Positions 35,509-43,097 are shown, numbered from the stretch's first letter. The stretch: 64,000 nucleotides of DNA from an uncultured Lentisphaeria bacterium (GCA_949282305.1 CASDPB010000047.1:91514-155513), one strand, 5' to 3'. Notes: generated from the sequence alone by a model not told the origin. A program made the numbers and translations.

Positions 35509-35519
35509 CTCCGCTTTCT

Positions 35520-36329
35520 TCAAGCCGTTTCCGGTTTCCCTTTGGCTTTCCGCCAGAGAACTTCCAGCTCGTCGATATTGCAGTCCTCAAACTTTTTCCC
35601 CTGCGCCGCAAGCTCTTGTTCCATGAACATGAAACGGGTCTTGAACTTCTTGTTCGCGGCGGCAAGCAGAAGTTCCCCCGACCGGCGTTTGCGGAAACGG
35701 GCAAGATTGCTCGCGGCAAAGAGAAGATCGCCGAGCTCTTCGTCAATATGGAGCTCATCCCCCGATTTCATGGCTTCTTTCAACTCGTCCAGTTCCTCCT
35801 GAATCTTGTCGACGATCTCTTCCGGCCTTGACCAGTCGAAACCGAGTTTTGCGGCTTTCTTCTGAAGTTTCTCCGCCTGAAGCAAAGCCGGACAGTGCAT
35901 GGGAACCCCGTCCAGAGCCGACGCATTTTCATCGGGCGCATGATTTTTCTCCTGCGCCTTGACCTTTTCCCAGAGCCCGACAACCTCCTCCGCGCCGCTG
36001 ACTTTCTCATCGGAAAACACGTGCGGGTGCCGATGCTTCATCTTCGCCGTAATGTCACGCACAACATCCGTAAATGTAAACTTGCCGCGTTCCTCCGCCA
36101 TGACAGAGTGCAGGACAATGTGCATGAGAACATCTCCGAGCTCCTCGCGCATGTTGGCGTCGTCCTTCGCCGCAACCGCGTCCAGAAACTCGCCGCACTC
36201 CTCCATGATGAACGGCATCAGCGATTCATGTGTCTGCTTGCGGTCCCACGGGCACCCGTCCGGCGCACGCAGTTTTTTCATAACGCTCACCAGTTCCTGA
36301 ATGCTGGCGCATAAAGTATCATGTTCCAT
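35520..36329 (-). CDS. mazG: Nucleoside triphosphate pyrophosphohydrolase
   Basis: 269 residues with both MazG domains: EECGEFLDAV...EELGDVLMHIVLHS in the first and EELDELKEAM...EELGDLLFAASNLAR in the second, each with the EExxE/ExxD metal motif. CPWDRKQTHESLMPFIMEEC is the usual start. It cleans NTP pools by hydrolysing NTPs to NMP and PPi. It follows smr by 19 bases. Confidence 0.95.
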   Translation of the reverse strand: MEHDTLCASIQELVSVMKKLRAPDGCPWDRKQTHESLMPFIMEECGEFLDAVAAKDDANMREELGDVLMHIVLHSVMAEERGKFTFTDVVRDITAKMKHRHPHVFSDEKVSGAEEVVGLWEKVKAQEKNHAPDENASALDGVPMHCPALLQAEKLQKKAAKLGFDWSRPEEIVDKIQEELDELKEAMKSGDELHIDEELGDLLFAASNLARFRKRRSGELLLAAANKKFKTRFMFMEQELAAQGKKFEDCNIDELEVLWRKAKGKPETA

Positions 36330-36348
36330 CTGATCTTCCTCCTGACTT

Positions 36349-36642
36349 TCAAGTATAGATGACCGTCACGCCGTCCAGTCCCGGCGCATTGATGTCTTCT
36401 CCGAAAACATAATCCCGAACCATCGGCAGGCGATGAGCCTGAAGCGCCCTCCGGACGGCATTCCTGAGAACCCCGGTTCCATGTCCATGGATCACCAGGA
36501 TACTGCATCCGGGATTGGAGGCAATCGTTCTTTCCACTTCCCGCATGGCCTCTTCGGAAAACATGCCATGCAGATCAAGCCGGACGTCATAATAGGTCCT
36601 CGGACTGCGGAAATCCCGTTTTTTGAGTCTGTGTCTAGCCAT
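36349..36642 (-). CDS. Smr-domain protein
   Basis: 97 residues from the ATG at 36642 (GGAG 8 bases upstream; the preceding TTG is less likely). It is essentially only a Smr domain: VRLDLHGMFSEEAMREVERT and ILVIHGHGTGVLRNAVRRAL hold the LDxHG and HGxG motifs. Stand-alone Smr proteins are small nucleases that can act in ribosome rescue or recombination. Operon with mazG. Confidence 0.9.
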   Translation of the reverse strand: MARHRLKKRDFRSPRTYYDVRLDLHGMFSEEAMREVERTIASNPGCSILVIHGHGTGVLRNAVRRALQAHRLPMVRDYVFGEDINAPGLDGVTVIYT

Positions 36643-36754
36643 CAAAAATCTCCGTAAAATATAACTTTAATATCAAAATGCGATTTATTCAATCCGGAAA
36701 CGGCAGGTTTTTCCCTGAAAAATGAAAAAATTGAAGTTTTTTTCGGAATTCGGC

Positions 36755-36782
36755 TTGAAATATCGAAATCATGACATACATT
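36755..36782 (+). promoter_or_regulatory. tRNA-Asp promoter
   Basis: TTGAAA (36755-36760), 16-bp spacer, TACATT (36777-36782), 20 bases before the tRNA. Confidence 0.5.
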
Positions 36783-36802
36783 AAGGGCATCGCGAGAAAC
36801 GC

Positions 36803-36879
36803 GGAGGCGTAGCTCAATTGGTTAGAGTGCCACCCTGTCACGGTGGATGTTGCGGGTTCGAGCCCCGTCGCTTCCGCCA
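36803..36879 (+). tRNA. tRNA-Asp (GTC)
   Basis: Full cloverleaf: acceptor GGAGGCG with CGCTTCC (one G-U), D-stem GCTC, anticodon stem CCACC/GGTGG around CTGTCAC with anticodon GTC, T-arm GCGGG-TTCGAGC-CCCGT, discriminator G and an encoded CCA. The discriminator G agrees with aspartate identity. Confidence 0.97.
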
Positions 36880-36915
36880 TATTTTTCATCCGCTGAAAAA
36901 TATGGCTTTTTTTTT
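36877..36915 (+). terminator. tRNA-Asp terminator sharing the CCA end
   Basis: CCATATTTTTCA (36877-36888) pairs with TGAAAAATATGG (36894-36905), loop TCCGC, followed by CTTTTTTTTT. The 5' arm starts with the tRNA's own CCA. Confidence 0.9.
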
Positions 36916-37154
36916 GTACTTCGCACGTTCTCATTGCTCAGTCTTTTCCCGGTTCATTCCCCGCCGTTTTTTTTGCCGTTGTATTTTTTCCGTCTCATTC
37001 CGGCGGCGGCAATTCGGGCAAATACGGATAAAAAGATAAAGTCTGCGTATTCTCTTTTCCGATTTCCGGATTATAATTACATCATGTTGTTTCAAAAGGA
37101 GCTTTTGCGGCAAATCTCAAAGACAATCAACAATAACAGGAAGTGAAGTTCATC

Positions 37155-38324
37155 ATGAAGAAAACTCTAACTGCCGCCCAGATCGGGTGTGGAAAATTCG
37201 CCTGGGGGCAGGATTTTCCAAACATGACAAAGCATCCGGATGTGACATTGAAATGGGCATGTGACGTAAATCCGGAAAAAGCCCGAAGTGCGGCGGAACA
37301 GTTTCAGGTTCCCAACGTGACGGCTGATTTCATGGAAATCATCAACGATCCCGAAGTGGACATGATCAAGATCGCCACGACGCATGAAGCGCATCTGCCG
37401 ATCATCGAAGCGGCGGCAAAGGCGGGAAAACACATCTTCTGCGAAAAGCCGATGGCGATGTATGACAAAGAGGCTTATCTCATCATGAGAGCCGTACGGC
37501 GGAACGGCATCAAACTTTGCATTGATCTCAACCGCAGAATGTCGCCTGCGATGCAGGCACTGCGCAGAAAATGGCTTGCACATGCGGAAAAACCCGTGCA
37601 TAACCCGTGGCGCTATATCGAAAAACAGCGGGAAATGCTCCCCGAGGAAAATCTTCCCCACCTGCTGATCCGGATTCAGGACGAAAGTTCCTCCTATGGG
37701 CTGGGGCACCTGGACCCGCTCACCGGCGGCGGCGAGATTATCGGTGAAAGCGTTCACTGGCTGGATCTCGCATGCTGGTTCTTTGCCCCGCAGCTGCCCT
37801 GCGAAATTACGGCATGGGGTTCATCGCGCCTGTCACACGGAATTCATCTGCGCTTTGACGGGGGCGCGAACATGACCCTCGACTTCTCCTGTTCCGGCAC
37901 TTTTGATTTCCCGAAAGAGCTCTATGAAGTCACGCACAATGCGGCACTCTTCCGGTCTCTCTTCTTTGTGGAAAACAATTATTACGGAATGCCGCAGAAC
38001 GAACCGGAATATTTCCCGATGCAGTATGACCCCTTTGCGGGAAAAGCGGAAGGGTTTGCCGCCTACCAGGAAAAATACAGGCAACGCGTGGGCGGCAGCG
38101 CCAACAGCAAAACCCTGGAAAACGAGGTGCCCTTCATGGTTGACAAAGGACATTACGCCATGCTGGATGCGTTTGTCAAGTCAATTCAGAACGACACTCC
38201 GTCCCCTTGCGACGAACTCGCCGGTTTCCGCGCCACCTATCTGGCTCAGAAAGCGATCGAGGCACTGGAACTGAAGCAGACTCTGCCGATTCAGATTGAA
38301 AAGATAACGCCCTGCATTCACTGA
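37155..38324 (+). CDS. Gfo/Idh/MocA family oxidoreductase
   Basis: 389 residues from the ATG at 37155 (a GTG 12 bases earlier is possible). Rossmann start TAAQIGCGKFAWGQDF, then MIKIATTHEAHLPIIEAAAK and the catalytic Lys in HIFCEKPMAM. GGGEIIGESVHWLDLACWFF carries the family His. The substrate sugar is unknown. Transcribed alone. It is only distantly like the two other dehydrogenases in the window. Confidence 0.88.
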   Translation: MKKTLTAAQIGCGKFAWGQDFPNMTKHPDVTLKWACDVNPEKARSAAEQFQVPNVTADFMEIINDPEVDMIKIATTHEAHLPIIEAAAKAGKHIFCEKPMAMYDKEAYLIMRAVRRNGIKLCIDLNRRMSPAMQALRRKWLAHAEKPVHNPWRYIEKQREMLPEENLPHLLIRIQDESSSYGLGHLDPLTGGGEIIGESVHWLDLACWFFAPQLPCEITAWGSSRLSHGIHLRFDGGANMTLDFSCSGTFDFPKELYEVTHNAALFRSLFFVENNYYGMPQNEPEYFPMQYDPFAGKAEGFAAYQEKYRQRVGGSANSKTLENEVPFMVDKGHYAMLDAFVKSIQNDTPSPCDELAGFRATYLAQKAIEALELKQTLPIQIEKITPCIH

Positions 38325-38341
38325 TTGCGGCGGGCGAAACA

Positions 38342-38375
38342 CAGTCCGGCGGAAGTTTCCTTCTTCGCCGGACTG
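38342..38375 (+). terminator. Hairpin after the dehydrogenase gene
   Basis: CAGTCCGGCG (38342-38351) and CGCCGGACTG (38366-38375) form a 10-bp stem; inner GAAG/CTTC can extend it. No U-run follows. Confidence 0.4.
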
Positions 38376-38531
38376 CACATGACGCGGTCTCTTTCTGCAA
38401 CGCTCCGCAAACCGGACGGAATCCGCCGGTTCCTTGCCGCACCGCAGATGACCGGGCAGATTCCGGGCGCCTGAAGTGCGGGAAAGACTCCGGAACCGTA
38501 AGGATACAATAAAGTTTTTTGATGCGGTCTC

Positions 38532-38559
38532 TTGAAAATACCGCAAAGGGTGCTAAAGT
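38532..38559 (+). promoter_or_regulatory. Promoter of the small lipoprotein gene
   Basis: TTGAAA (38532-38537), 16-bp spacer, TAAAGT (38554-38559); no gene is seen in the rest of 38325-38614. Confidence 0.5.
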
Positions 38560-38614
38560 TAAGGCATCCAGTTACCATATTACAATAAACTGAAACCATA
38601 AAAGGAGAACAGGA

Positions 38615-39004
38615 ATGTTCAGAAAATCAATGTTGGTCGCTCTCGCGGGAGTCCTCATGCTTCAGCTTACGGCATGCGGCACACTCTTCTATGGAGAACG
38701 AAAAGGGAAACCGGCTTCAGCCCAGATTGACCCGGCTGTTCTGGTCCTCGACTGCTGCGGTCTTCTCTTCGGAATCATCCCCGGAGTCGTAGCGATTGTG
38801 CTGGATTACAGCAACAAGACCATGTATTACACAAAAGCGGAAGTCAAAGCGATGAACAGTGCCTCCATTGACTCCATTGACCGCTCCAAAATGGTCGCAG
38901 TCAAGATGGACGACATGAGCAATGAAGCGATCGAACAGGCACTCAGCCGGCAGCTCGGTCAGCAGGTCAAACTTGCAGATCTTCAGGTTGTCGCCGCTCA
39001 GTAA
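38615..39004 (+). CDS. Small conserved-type lipoprotein
   Basis: 129 residues. Signal peptide with lipobox LTAC (Cys21), then CGTLFYGERKGKPASAQIDP and a hydrophobic stretch GLLFGIIPGVVAIVLDYSNK. This layout is that of a widespread small lipoprotein family of Proteobacteria and others with CGT(I/L)xY and an IPG(L/V) helix; its role is unknown. AAGGAG precedes the ATG. It has its own promoter and a strong terminator. Confidence 0.75.
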   Translation: MFRKSMLVALAGVLMLQLTACGTLFYGERKGKPASAQIDPAVLVLDCCGLLFGIIPGVVAIVLDYSNKTMYYTKAEVKAMNSASIDSIDRSKMVAVKMDDMSNEAIEQALSRQLGQQVKLADLQVVAAQ

Positions 39005-39025
39005 GAATCCTGCGGCTGTTTTCAG

Positions 39026-39057
39026 AAAACCGGATCAGAATATGATCCGGTTTTTTT
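39026..39057 (+). terminator. Intrinsic terminator of the lipoprotein gene
   Basis: AAAACCGGATCA and TGATCCGGTTTT form the stem around GAATA, followed by TTTTTTT. It marks the left edge of the accessory island. Confidence 0.92.
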
Positions 39058-39074
39058 GTGTACACGGGATGCAC

Positions 39075-39150
39075 AATCGAATAAGGGGGAGCTCATTATT
39101 TGAGCGTTCGTCCTCTCACACCGCCATACATGCCGTTCGACATCCCACAT
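39075..39150 (-). mobile_element. Group II intron 3' end remnant (domains V-VI)
   Basis: Read on the minus strand, CATGTATGGCGGTGTGAGAG followed by a small hairpin (GCTCA/TGAGC) and a CTTATTCGAT end matches the conserved 3' end of bacterial group II introns (domain V right arm, domain VI and intron end). The 5' arm of domain V is missing. No reverse-transcriptase gene remains. Recognised from pattern memory only. Confidence 0.45.
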
Positions 39151-39153
39151 CAT

Positions 39154-39312
39154 GTGAAGTTTTACAGTTCCAACCGGGTTTATTCGGCTCTGCAAGATCA
39201 AATTCCGGACAAAGCCTGTTTCTGCACTTGCAATCGGCAAACAGTGTAATATAGTAATTCTAAGGACCTTGCATCAAGCTTTCAATAAAAAATTGTCCAG
39301 ATGGAAGGGGGG
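39154..39312 (+). mobile_element. IS3-family transposase 3' end and right terminus (copy A)
   Basis: The frame ending at 39249 reads YSSNRVYSAL...PDKACF, matching the C-terminus of IS3/IS150-type OrfB (YNxxRxHxALxYxTPxxVY). It is followed by an IS-like end (AAAAAATTGTCCAG, then a G-run to 39312). About 160 bp are repeated, with scattered differences, at 41369-41529. The rest of the element is gone. Confidence 0.6.
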
Positions 39313-39324
39313 AAGCGCAGCAAT

Positions 39325-40029
39325 ATGAATCTTTATATTATTTTTAGCATTGGTATTTCTGCATTATTTTTTTGCATTAACAATGGCATTTTCAATTGGT
39401 TTTATAATATTGTAATGTCATTGTTAGTATTGTTTTTATTTTTATTACGTATTATCCCAAGTTATCGTTTTGAGCGTTTGAAAAATATTTTCGTATTTTC
39501 TGTGGTAGCAATATTATTTTTGATGATGTCAATATTAGCAGTAGTGGTTCGGCATGAGGCATTATTGTTTTTTGCTGTTTTTTTTCATGAATTGATTTTT
39601 TTTATTTTATCTTTAAGTTTCATAAGACTTACAAGAGTATTTGTAATTTTGGCTTTTGGGTTATATTTGGCATCATCTTCTTTGTTGAGTATTGATTTGC
39701 AAGTTGACTATGGTGCAGCAAATTGGCTTTGTATAGGTGTAAATATTTTTTTGGTTATGATGGCAACTATATTAACCTATTCAACTATTAATATATTTTA
39801 TTTGAATCCTCCTCGGATCTCCGTTATAATTTTTCTTTATTTTATTTTTCTTTTTTTTATTGTAGTTTCAACGAATTTTGATGGAACTGCGAACTGGGTA
39901 TTTACTATTATTGCTTTTTCTTTTTTAGCATGTAGTATTTTATATGCTTATTTGGTGGTGATGAGTTTGATATTTAGAACTAATAATAGTCCAGATGATT
40001 TTTTTCCAAATAAAGAGGAGAAATTCTAG
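39325..40029 (+). CDS. Orphan multi-pass membrane protein, function unknown
   Basis: 234 residues from the ATG at 39325; an upstream ATG at 39301 lies inside the IS end. Seven or so hydrophobic helices, very rich in Phe and Ile (FLYFIFLFFIVVSTNF), with a short charged C-terminus (PDDFFPNKEEKF). The A+T-rich codons differ sharply from flanking genes, which suggests recent acquisition. The G-rich IS end just before the start supplies the only ribosome-site-like sequence. No domain is recognised. Confidence 0.6.
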   Translation: MNLYIIFSIGISALFFCINNGIFNWFYNIVMSLLVLFLFLLRIIPSYRFERLKNIFVFSVVAILFLMMSILAVVVRHEALLFFAVFFHELIFFILSLSFIRLTRVFVILAFGLYLASSSLLSIDLQVDYGAANWLCIGVNIFLVMMATILTYSTINIFYLNPPRISVIIFLYFIFLFFIVVSTNFDGTANWVFTIIAFSFLACSILYAYLVVMSLIFRTNNSPDDFFPNKEEKF

Positions 40030-40204
40030 GCTGAGATACTGGTAAACAACGTTGCACTAGCATTGAGCTTTGCAAGAAAACTCTTATGAGTTTAGTTTCC
40101 GGCTTTTAATTTGAATATGTTCCTGGTTTTTAAGAATAAAGGTTTATGCACGAGAACGGGAAAAACTTCAAAAAGAAAAAAAGTCATAATTTATTGAATT
40201 GCCA

Positions 40205-40233
40205 TTGCTTTTTTCATTGTTTCAGGGTATAAT
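40205..40233 (+). promoter_or_regulatory. Promoter in front of the toxin-like remnant
   Basis: TTGCTT (40205-40210), 17-bp spacer, TATAAT (40228-40233). The rest of 40030-40335 shows no gene. Confidence 0.6.
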
Positions 40234-40335
40234 GTGGTATAGAGAATTTGACAGTGTTCGATGACGCCGGATGTAGATTCATTTTCGGGTGGTGGATTTA
40301 CAAAATAAAAATCTCTATTCTAAGGAGTGGCAGGA

Positions 40336-40627
40336 ATGAAAAACTTGCTGAAAATGGCGCAGTCTCCCCAATGCAGACAGAATTTTCCTGTATTCCAATC
40401 TGTTATTCTTTTCCCTAATGGGTGAGAGATTGGCGAATGCCGTAAATGATTTCAGAAAAGATCCATGCGAAGAAGGTCATAAATTAGGAGAAACAGCGCA
40501 TACTCTGGTCGATACTTATTGTCCCTCTCACACATCACGTGATGAGCATGGCAATATTAAAGGTTATAATAATTACAGCAAACAAAATACGAGGAGGCAT
40601 TCCCAAGCGCATAAGACTTTAGAATAA
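40336..40627 (+). pseudogene. Toxin-like C-terminal remnant, frameshifted
   Basis: A well-placed ribosome site (AAGGAG) leads to an ATG at 40336, but that frame stops after 29 codons (40425). The adjoining frame from 40418 encodes 69 residues: LGETAHTLVDTYCPSHTSRD, then GNIKGYNNYSKQN and a His-rich end. H28-x3-D32, H38 and the following pattern recall toxin tips of polymorphic (Rhs/CDI-like) proteins with a phospholipase-C-like 'HTLxDxxxPxH' motif. Both pieces together look like the tail of a much larger gene, fused out of frame to a new start. The 69-residue frame could still be translated from its own ATG. Confidence 0.5.
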
Positions 40628-40674
40628 AATATCCCGAACCACTTTAAAAGTTTGAAACCATAAAGGGAAAGAGC

Positions 40675-41145
40675 ATGAAAAAGACATTTTTGATCATCGG
40701 TTCCGTTATATTTGCTCTATTAATAATGCTTGGTTTTATTTTACCACTACTGAATGCACCATTGTCTGAAGAAAAAATTATATGGTACACAAGAATTGTT
40801 CTGCTAGACGTTTATGCTAATGTGCTTAATAATTATTTAAAAGACGAACAACATTTACCAGATATGGATAATTTTAAAAAAATTTTGAGTACAAAATTAA
40901 CCTATCAAACTGCTGATCAATGGAGGAGTGAATTTAAAAAAGCTTATGGAGAGAACGTATCTCCTTTAGATGTTTTCCAAATCGTCAGCTTCAATGACAA
41001 GAAAACTCAGTGGGGAATTTTAGAGGTAGATCCCAATTCAAAGCATTCAAACAAAATATTAATAAAAGATGATGGAAGTGTATATCTAATCAAAAAAATA
41101 GCACTTTCAACTGATGATCCTGGTTTATTGTTTAATCCATTGTGA
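40675..41145 (+). CDS. Small membrane-anchored protein, putative immunity type (paralogue 1)
   Basis: 156 residues. One N-terminal helix (TFLIIGSVIFALLIMLGFIL) and a soluble part with YTRIVLLDVYANVLNNYLKD and the strongly conserved YGENVSPLDVFQIVSF. It starts 47 bases after the toxin-like tail, where immunity genes normally sit, and has a close paralogue 0.9 kb on. The helix plus small outer domain would suit protection against a membrane- or periplasm-acting toxin. The immunity role is inferred from position and duplication. Confidence 0.6.
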   Translation: MKKTFLIIGSVIFALLIMLGFILPLLNAPLSEEKIIWYTRIVLLDVYANVLNNYLKDEQHLPDMDNFKKILSTKLTYQTADQWRSEFKKAYGENVSPLDVFQIVSFNDKKTQWGILEVDPNSKHSNKILIKDDGSVYLIKKIALSTDDPGLLFNPL

Positions 41146-41190
41146 GGATTTTTCATATTTCTTGAGAATTTGCTCTGCAAGATTTTCAGT

Positions 41191-41529
41191 TCTGGTCAGG
41201 GGGAAGGATTCGCTTGGAGTTTACGACAGAACTCCGGACTCATGGCATTCGGATCAGCATGGACGGACGTTGTTTGGATAATGCAAAGATGGAGCGCTTC
41301 CGGCGGACGTTGTAATAAAGCTCGAAGGGCACGTCAGCTTGCCGCAGTTCCGCTTCGAGCTACAGCATTATGTGAAGTTTTGCAGTTCCAACCGGGTTTA
41401 TTCGGCTCTGCAATATCAAACTCCGGACAAAGTCTGTTTCGGGACTTGCAATCGGCAAACAGTGTAATATAGTAATTCTAAGGACCTTGCATCAATCTTT
41501 CAATAAAAAATTGTCCAGCTGGAGGGGGG
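41191..41529 (+). pseudogene. Decayed IS3-family transposase and right terminus (copy B)
   Basis: SGQG is followed, after a frameshift, by EFTTELRTHGIRISMDGRCL and DNAKMERFRRTL, a clear IS150-type OrfB (FTxxLxxxGIxISMDGxGxxxDNxxxERFxRTL). After stops and a gap come SSNRVYSALQYQTPDKVCFG and the stop at 41465, then the IS-like end (ATTGTCCAG and a G-run). The element cannot move by itself. Confidence 0.75.
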
Positions 41530-41599
41530 AAGCGCATAAGATTTTAGAAAAAAATATCCCGAACCACTTTAAAAGTTTGAAACCATAAAGGGGAAGAGC

Positions 41600-42085
41600 A
41601 TGAAAAAGACATTTTTGATCATCGGTTCCGTTATATTTGCTCTATTAATAATGCTTGGTTTTATTTTACCACAATTAGGGGCCCCCGCACCTGAAAAAGA
41701 AAAGATATGGTACACAAGAATTTATTTACTAAGAATTCATGCTTATGAGCTTAATAATTTTTTTAAAGATAAACAGTATTTACCTGATATGGATACTTTC
41801 AAGAACTTTTTAAAATCCAAAAAACTACACTATCAAGGTGCTAAGTGGTGGGAAGTTTTCTTTAAAAAAACTTATGGAGAGAACGTATCTCCTTTAGATG
41901 TTTTCCAAATCGTCAGCTTCAATGACAAGAAAACTCAGTGGGGAATTTTAGAGATAAATCCCAATTCAAAGCATTCAGATAAAATATTAATGAAAGATGA
42001 TGGAACTGTATACCTAATCAAAAAAATAGAACCTTCAGCTGATGATCCGGTAGTGTCCGCAATTTTGCGCTCATTTTGTTTCTGA
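41600..42085 (+). CDS. Small membrane-anchored protein, putative immunity type (paralogue 2)
   Basis: 161 residues. The leader, the first 29 residues and the block YGENVSPLDVFQIVSF are almost the same as in paralogue 1, while residues 30-90 have diverged. The upstream DNA is also duplicated and starts with the last codons of the toxin-like tail (AAGCGCATAAGA), directly against the IS end. The C-terminus changes abruptly after DDP, where mobile-element-like DNA begins, so the last 13 residues are probably not original. Confidence 0.6.
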   Translation: MKKTFLIIGSVIFALLIMLGFILPQLGAPAPEKEKIWYTRIYLLRIHAYELNNFFKDKQYLPDMDTFKNFLKSKKLHYQGAKWWEVFFKKTYGENVSPLDVFQIVSFNDKKTQWGILEINPNSKHSDKILMKDDGTVYLIKKIEPSADDPVVSAILRSFCF

Positions 42086-42339
42086 GCGGTTACAGATGAC
42101 ATACGTGACTTGGCATCTTAATCTTATACCGCCTCCGTAAAGTTTGCAAGTGCTCATATACTGAAGAATCCCCATTTTGTCGTGGAAATATGCCTGTGCC
42201 TGGTACCGACCAGCACCATAGCCGAGTATGCACGCCCAGCTACCGCCATACAGAATATACAGGATGAAAATCCTGCGGGGAAATAAATCAAGTAGAAAGA
42301 ACTGTTACGGTTCGGACCTTCCCGCTTTGGCGGCTTCAT
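42086..42339. other. Unassigned stretch, probably mobile-element debris
   Basis: No credible gene. The junction at about 42050 replaces the original 3' end of the paralogue, and the DNA then runs into the group II intron piece. A 61-codon minus-strand frame (42154-42339) has no ribosome site or known motif. Confidence 0.4.
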
Positions 42340-42535
42340 GACCTCTGCCGATATATCTGCCGCATTTACACCACAAGATTCGGTCAGTATTGGACATTGT
42401 TTTGTCGGGCAGACTCGTCCACCCAGTCTATCCTTATATGCGGTTTCCGTCCGTCAACCGGGATTTTACTGCTGCCTTCTTTCAAGAATCCTCCTCACGG
42501 CGGACACCTCTGGCTTTCGCAGACAGTTCGTGCCG
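42340..42535 (-). mobile_element. Group II intron domain I remnant
   Basis: On the minus strand CACGAACTGTCTGCGAAAGC, then GGTGTCCGCCGTGAGG, ACCGCATATAAGG and GTAAATGCGGCAGATA follow in the order found in domain I of bacterial group II introns. The first 60-80 bases of the intron and its maturase are missing. It lies immediately after the rplQ terminator and in the same direction, the site preferred by some group II introns. Confidence 0.55.
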
Positions 42536-42542
42536 CATATAT

Positions 42543-42574
42543 AAAAAACCCCGCCATGTTTCCATGACAGGGTT
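42543..42574 (-). terminator. Alpha operon (rplQ) terminator
   Basis: Minus strand AACCCTGTCATG and CATGGCGGGGTT pair fully (with G-U pairs) around a GAAA loop, followed by TTTTTT. It lies 27 bases past rplQ. Confidence 0.9.
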
Positions 42575-42600
42575 CAGAGGGGACAATCTGAAAAATCCGA

Positions 42601-43092
42601 TTATGCCTTTACCTCTTCCGCGGGAGCGTCTGCTTTCGCTTCCTCTGCGGGAGCCTCAGCTTTCACTTCGACCGGAGCGGCAGCTTTCTTCCTGGAAGCG
42701 GGAGCACCGGCTTCGACAAACTGAAGAATACATGCGTCGGCAGCGTCGCCAATGCGTTTGCCGGTGCGGATGATTCTGGTATAACCGCCGTTTCTCTCGG
42801 CGAAACGTGCGGCAAGATCGCCGAAGAGCTTCGTAATGACAGCTTTCTTGGTCTGCGCCTTGTCGGAAGGCGTATTATCCTTGATTCTGGCAATTGCAAG
42901 ACGACGATTGTGCTCTCCGCCCTTCTTGCCGTATGTAATGAGTCTGTCCACGAGTCTGCGGACCTCTTTTGCACGGTTCACAGTCGTTTCGATCTGTTCA
43001 TGTTCAATCAGGCTGCATGCCATGTTGACAAGCAATGCCTTTCTATGGCCGCAGTTACGGCCGAGTTTCGCCACTTTTCTAAGATGACGCAT
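42601..43092 (-). CDS. rplQ: 50S ribosomal protein L17
   Basis: 163 residues. The L17 core (MRHLRKVAKLGRNCGHRKAL; GGYTRIIRTGKRIGDAADAC) is followed by a 30-residue Ala/Glu/Lys-rich tail (EAPAEEAKADAPAEEVKA) absent from E. coli L17. Last gene of the alpha operon. Confidence 0.95.
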   Translation of the reverse strand: MRHLRKVAKLGRNCGHRKALLVNMACSLIEHEQIETTVNRAKEVRRLVDRLITYGKKGGEHNRRLAIARIKDNTPSDKAQTKKAVITKLFGDLAARFAERNGGYTRIIRTGKRIGDAADACILQFVEAGAPASRKKAAAPVEVKAEAPAEEAKADAPAEEVKA

Positions 43093-43097
43093 AGCTA

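Noticed and set aside
36689..36934. Minus-strand protein frame reading GLEPATSTVTGWHSNQLSYAS
   Set aside because: It is the antisense of the tRNA-Asp gene, a well-known false protein in databases.
42154..42339. 61-codon minus-strand frame in the island
   Set aside because: Lies in mobile-element debris next to intron-like sequence; no start signal.
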